Below are positions 62,611 to 64,000 of a stretch of DNA of 64,000 nt, in pieces (the first letter of the stretch is position 1; every line of letters begins with the position of its first letter). The notes beneath the pieces were generated by a model. The model had not been told where the DNA came from. It saw only the letters and a program-made list of their open reading frames with translations, and did no database searches. The stretch lies in assembly GCA_011109175.1 (NCBI GenBank), contig RDEW01000048.1:333445-397444 (forward strand). The letters are read 5' to 3'. Position numbers and translations under genes: made by a program. Source of the stretch: Dicyema japonicum (taxonomy: Eukaryota; Dicyemida; Rhombozoa; Dicyemidae).

Positions 62611-63249
62611 CAACGGAAAATCCAAAAGACAAAGAAAATCCCTCAGAACAAGGCCGTCTCTTTTGTCTCCACACAACCGAACGAGGTATCTTTCGAGTTT
62701 AAGTCCCAAGAGGATAGAGAACGATGCATTTTCATCATGAAAAAATCACGGATACGAAGATAATTTTTCGAATATATCCCCTCGAATTTCATACAAGTAT
62801 TTTCAACTACCCGAGAAACAAATAACATAATTCCTGAAATATCTTCAGGGTACGAACTCTTAAATTTAGTTTGTAGAACAAAGATGTACCCAGCAACCAA
62901 ACCAGACTTCCGATTAATGTAAAGAGAACAATATCCCTAAAGTAGAAAATTATCCAAATTCTAACTTTGTTTCATTCACAATTAATATATCAGCGAGATT
63001 GGTGGATAACATCCATAATCTCTGAACGCCTCTATAAGGATCGGGCGTTCACCGTAATAAGATCAGCCTTCGAACCTCTGCCTCTCTAAAAAAGAGGGCT
63101 AACGGGTTCCTGACGTGAATTCCTTTTTTGGCACAAAAATAAACTAGTTTGTCAACAGCATATATCAATTCCAAGTCTGCAATTGTGCCTTCCACCAGAT
63201 TAGGAGTACTGACAGTATTCCCTTGGTTTATGTAGTTGGAAAACAATAT
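62611..63249. other. No supported gene
   Basis: A plus-strand frame continuing from the tRNA-like sequence (KAVSFVSTQPNEVSFEFKSQ, to about 62763) has unknown identity. It could be the start of an element ORF. Minus-strand frames are weak. Confidence 0.35.
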
Positions 63250-63900
63250 TTGTATTGTCAGAGGACCGACATTTTTGCGTGTGAATTCACGTCCGTTTGG
63301 GTTGAAAAGTCATATTTTATGTTGTGTGTAGATTTTCCCCAAACATTTTCAACAGCCTCAGCTATAACCCACTTAACGGGTCAAACACCGTCTTAGTCAT
63401 GTTTTTCGTACCTCTTCAAAAACAGTCTTTGCTGAAGAGCAACCACCCTTTTAGCAAAATGACAAACTTTCCCGCAGTTAATGCATTTTTTATCACTGTC
63501 CTTAACCCATCAAGAGTTCATATTGTCATCTCCCCCACAATTTAAGCACCATTCTTTTTTCTTGCAGAAATACGCAATGTGCTAAATTTTTTAGCATCGG
63601 AAGTCCTAATTACCGATTATCTGTACCATTCAAAACGAACTCTCTGGAAACCAAACGCAGTCTCAGGCTTTCACCGACTTCAAAGTTAATTTTCCAACAG
63701 GGAGGCTCTGCCCGTCTTTCATGAAACGTTGGAAAGAGATATTAGGTTTTAGAGTTTCTGTAAGGTATCCAAGTCATCATCTGAGACCCAAAAAGGGATT
63801 CCCTTCATAACAACAGTGAAAGGATATAAGACGGAAGTGTAAAAACATGTCCATATATCAAATGGCGCGTTCAAATCAAAATCATCGACACGAGAGTTCA
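63250..63900 (-). mobile_element. LINE ORF1 (gag-like) fragment with zinc knuckles
   Basis: Minus strand: VVMKGIPFWVSDDDLDTLTE, KPNISFQRFMKDGQSLPVGK, then KKEWCLNCGGDD and KKCINCGKVCHFAKR, which are CCHC-type knuckles. This layout (a domain before the knuckles, then repeated CCHC motifs) is that of the ORF1 nucleic-acid-binding protein of Jockey/I-type LINEs. Frame breaks between the parts show decay. It is the only ORF1-like sequence seen in the window. Confidence 0.65.
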
Positions 63901-63914
63901 TATCCTCTTTTGAG

Positions 63915-63990
63915 GCAAATTCAAGAGCGAGTTACCCCGTCATTAGTGACATTTCACTACGGAACCGGATCGTCTAAAAATGACTCACAA
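63915..63990. repeat. Diverged second copy of the tRNA-like repeat tail
   Basis: GAGTTACCCCGTCATTAGTG and CTACGGAACCGGATCGTCTA correspond in order and spacing to 62533-62592. The tRNA-like part is not present here. Confidence 0.65.
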
Positions 63991-64000
63991 AAAACAAAAA

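Overview
This window looks like nuclear DNA from a very compact, AT-rich metazoan, most likely a dicyemid (or orthonectid) mesozoan. The gene content is animal-type and ciliated: SAXO and CFAP57 axonemal proteins, a fused mitochondrial NNT, TIMM29, a SOX-like HMG box, and an Ig-domain membrane protein. Nearly every intron I could place is 21-27 nt with GT...AG ends. Introns of about 26 nt are known for dicyemids, so the assignment combines sequence evidence with established knowledge. It is not proven.

Layout. 1-7.6 kb: SAXO (+), a decayed APE-type LINE (-), TIMM29 (+), RPL34 (-). 7.9-12.6 kb: a degenerate LINE (+) and a PHD-finger/RT/restriction-like-endonuclease retrotransposon (-). 13-16.7 kb: EIF3I (-), a LINE tail, RNASEH2A (-). 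16.7-18.2 kb: the C-terminal end of a second RLE-type LINE. 19.5-27 kb: NNT (+), RNASEH1 (-), a pile of LINE fragments, RPF1 (+). 27-32.3 kb: mainly decayed retroelement sequence. 32.4-43.7 kb: HTATSF1 (+), a repeat/HMG-box protein (+), CFAP57 (+), two short possible non-autonomous elements, and an ARF GTPase (+). 44.8-49.3 kb: LINE and RLE-LINE pieces around an intron-bearing integrase gene. 49.5-50.9 kb: an Ig-domain receptor-like gene (+). 51.8-53.3 kb: LINE remnants. 53.4-56.9 kb: alanyl-tRNA synthetase (+). 57.7-64 kb: LINE graveyard with a tRNA-like repeat.

The host genes are unrelated housekeeping and ciliary functions, each apparently its own transcription unit. I see no operon logic. 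Retroelements fill most space between them and nearly all copies are broken.

Three window-wide patterns stand out. The palindrome CACGTG is strongly over-represented, mainly inside host genes and in all three codon phases. Several otherwise well-conserved genes carry single-base losses in short homopolymer runs, suggesting consensus errors. The introns are extremely short, with a few clear outliers. All similarity statements come from reading translations by eye; no database search was run.
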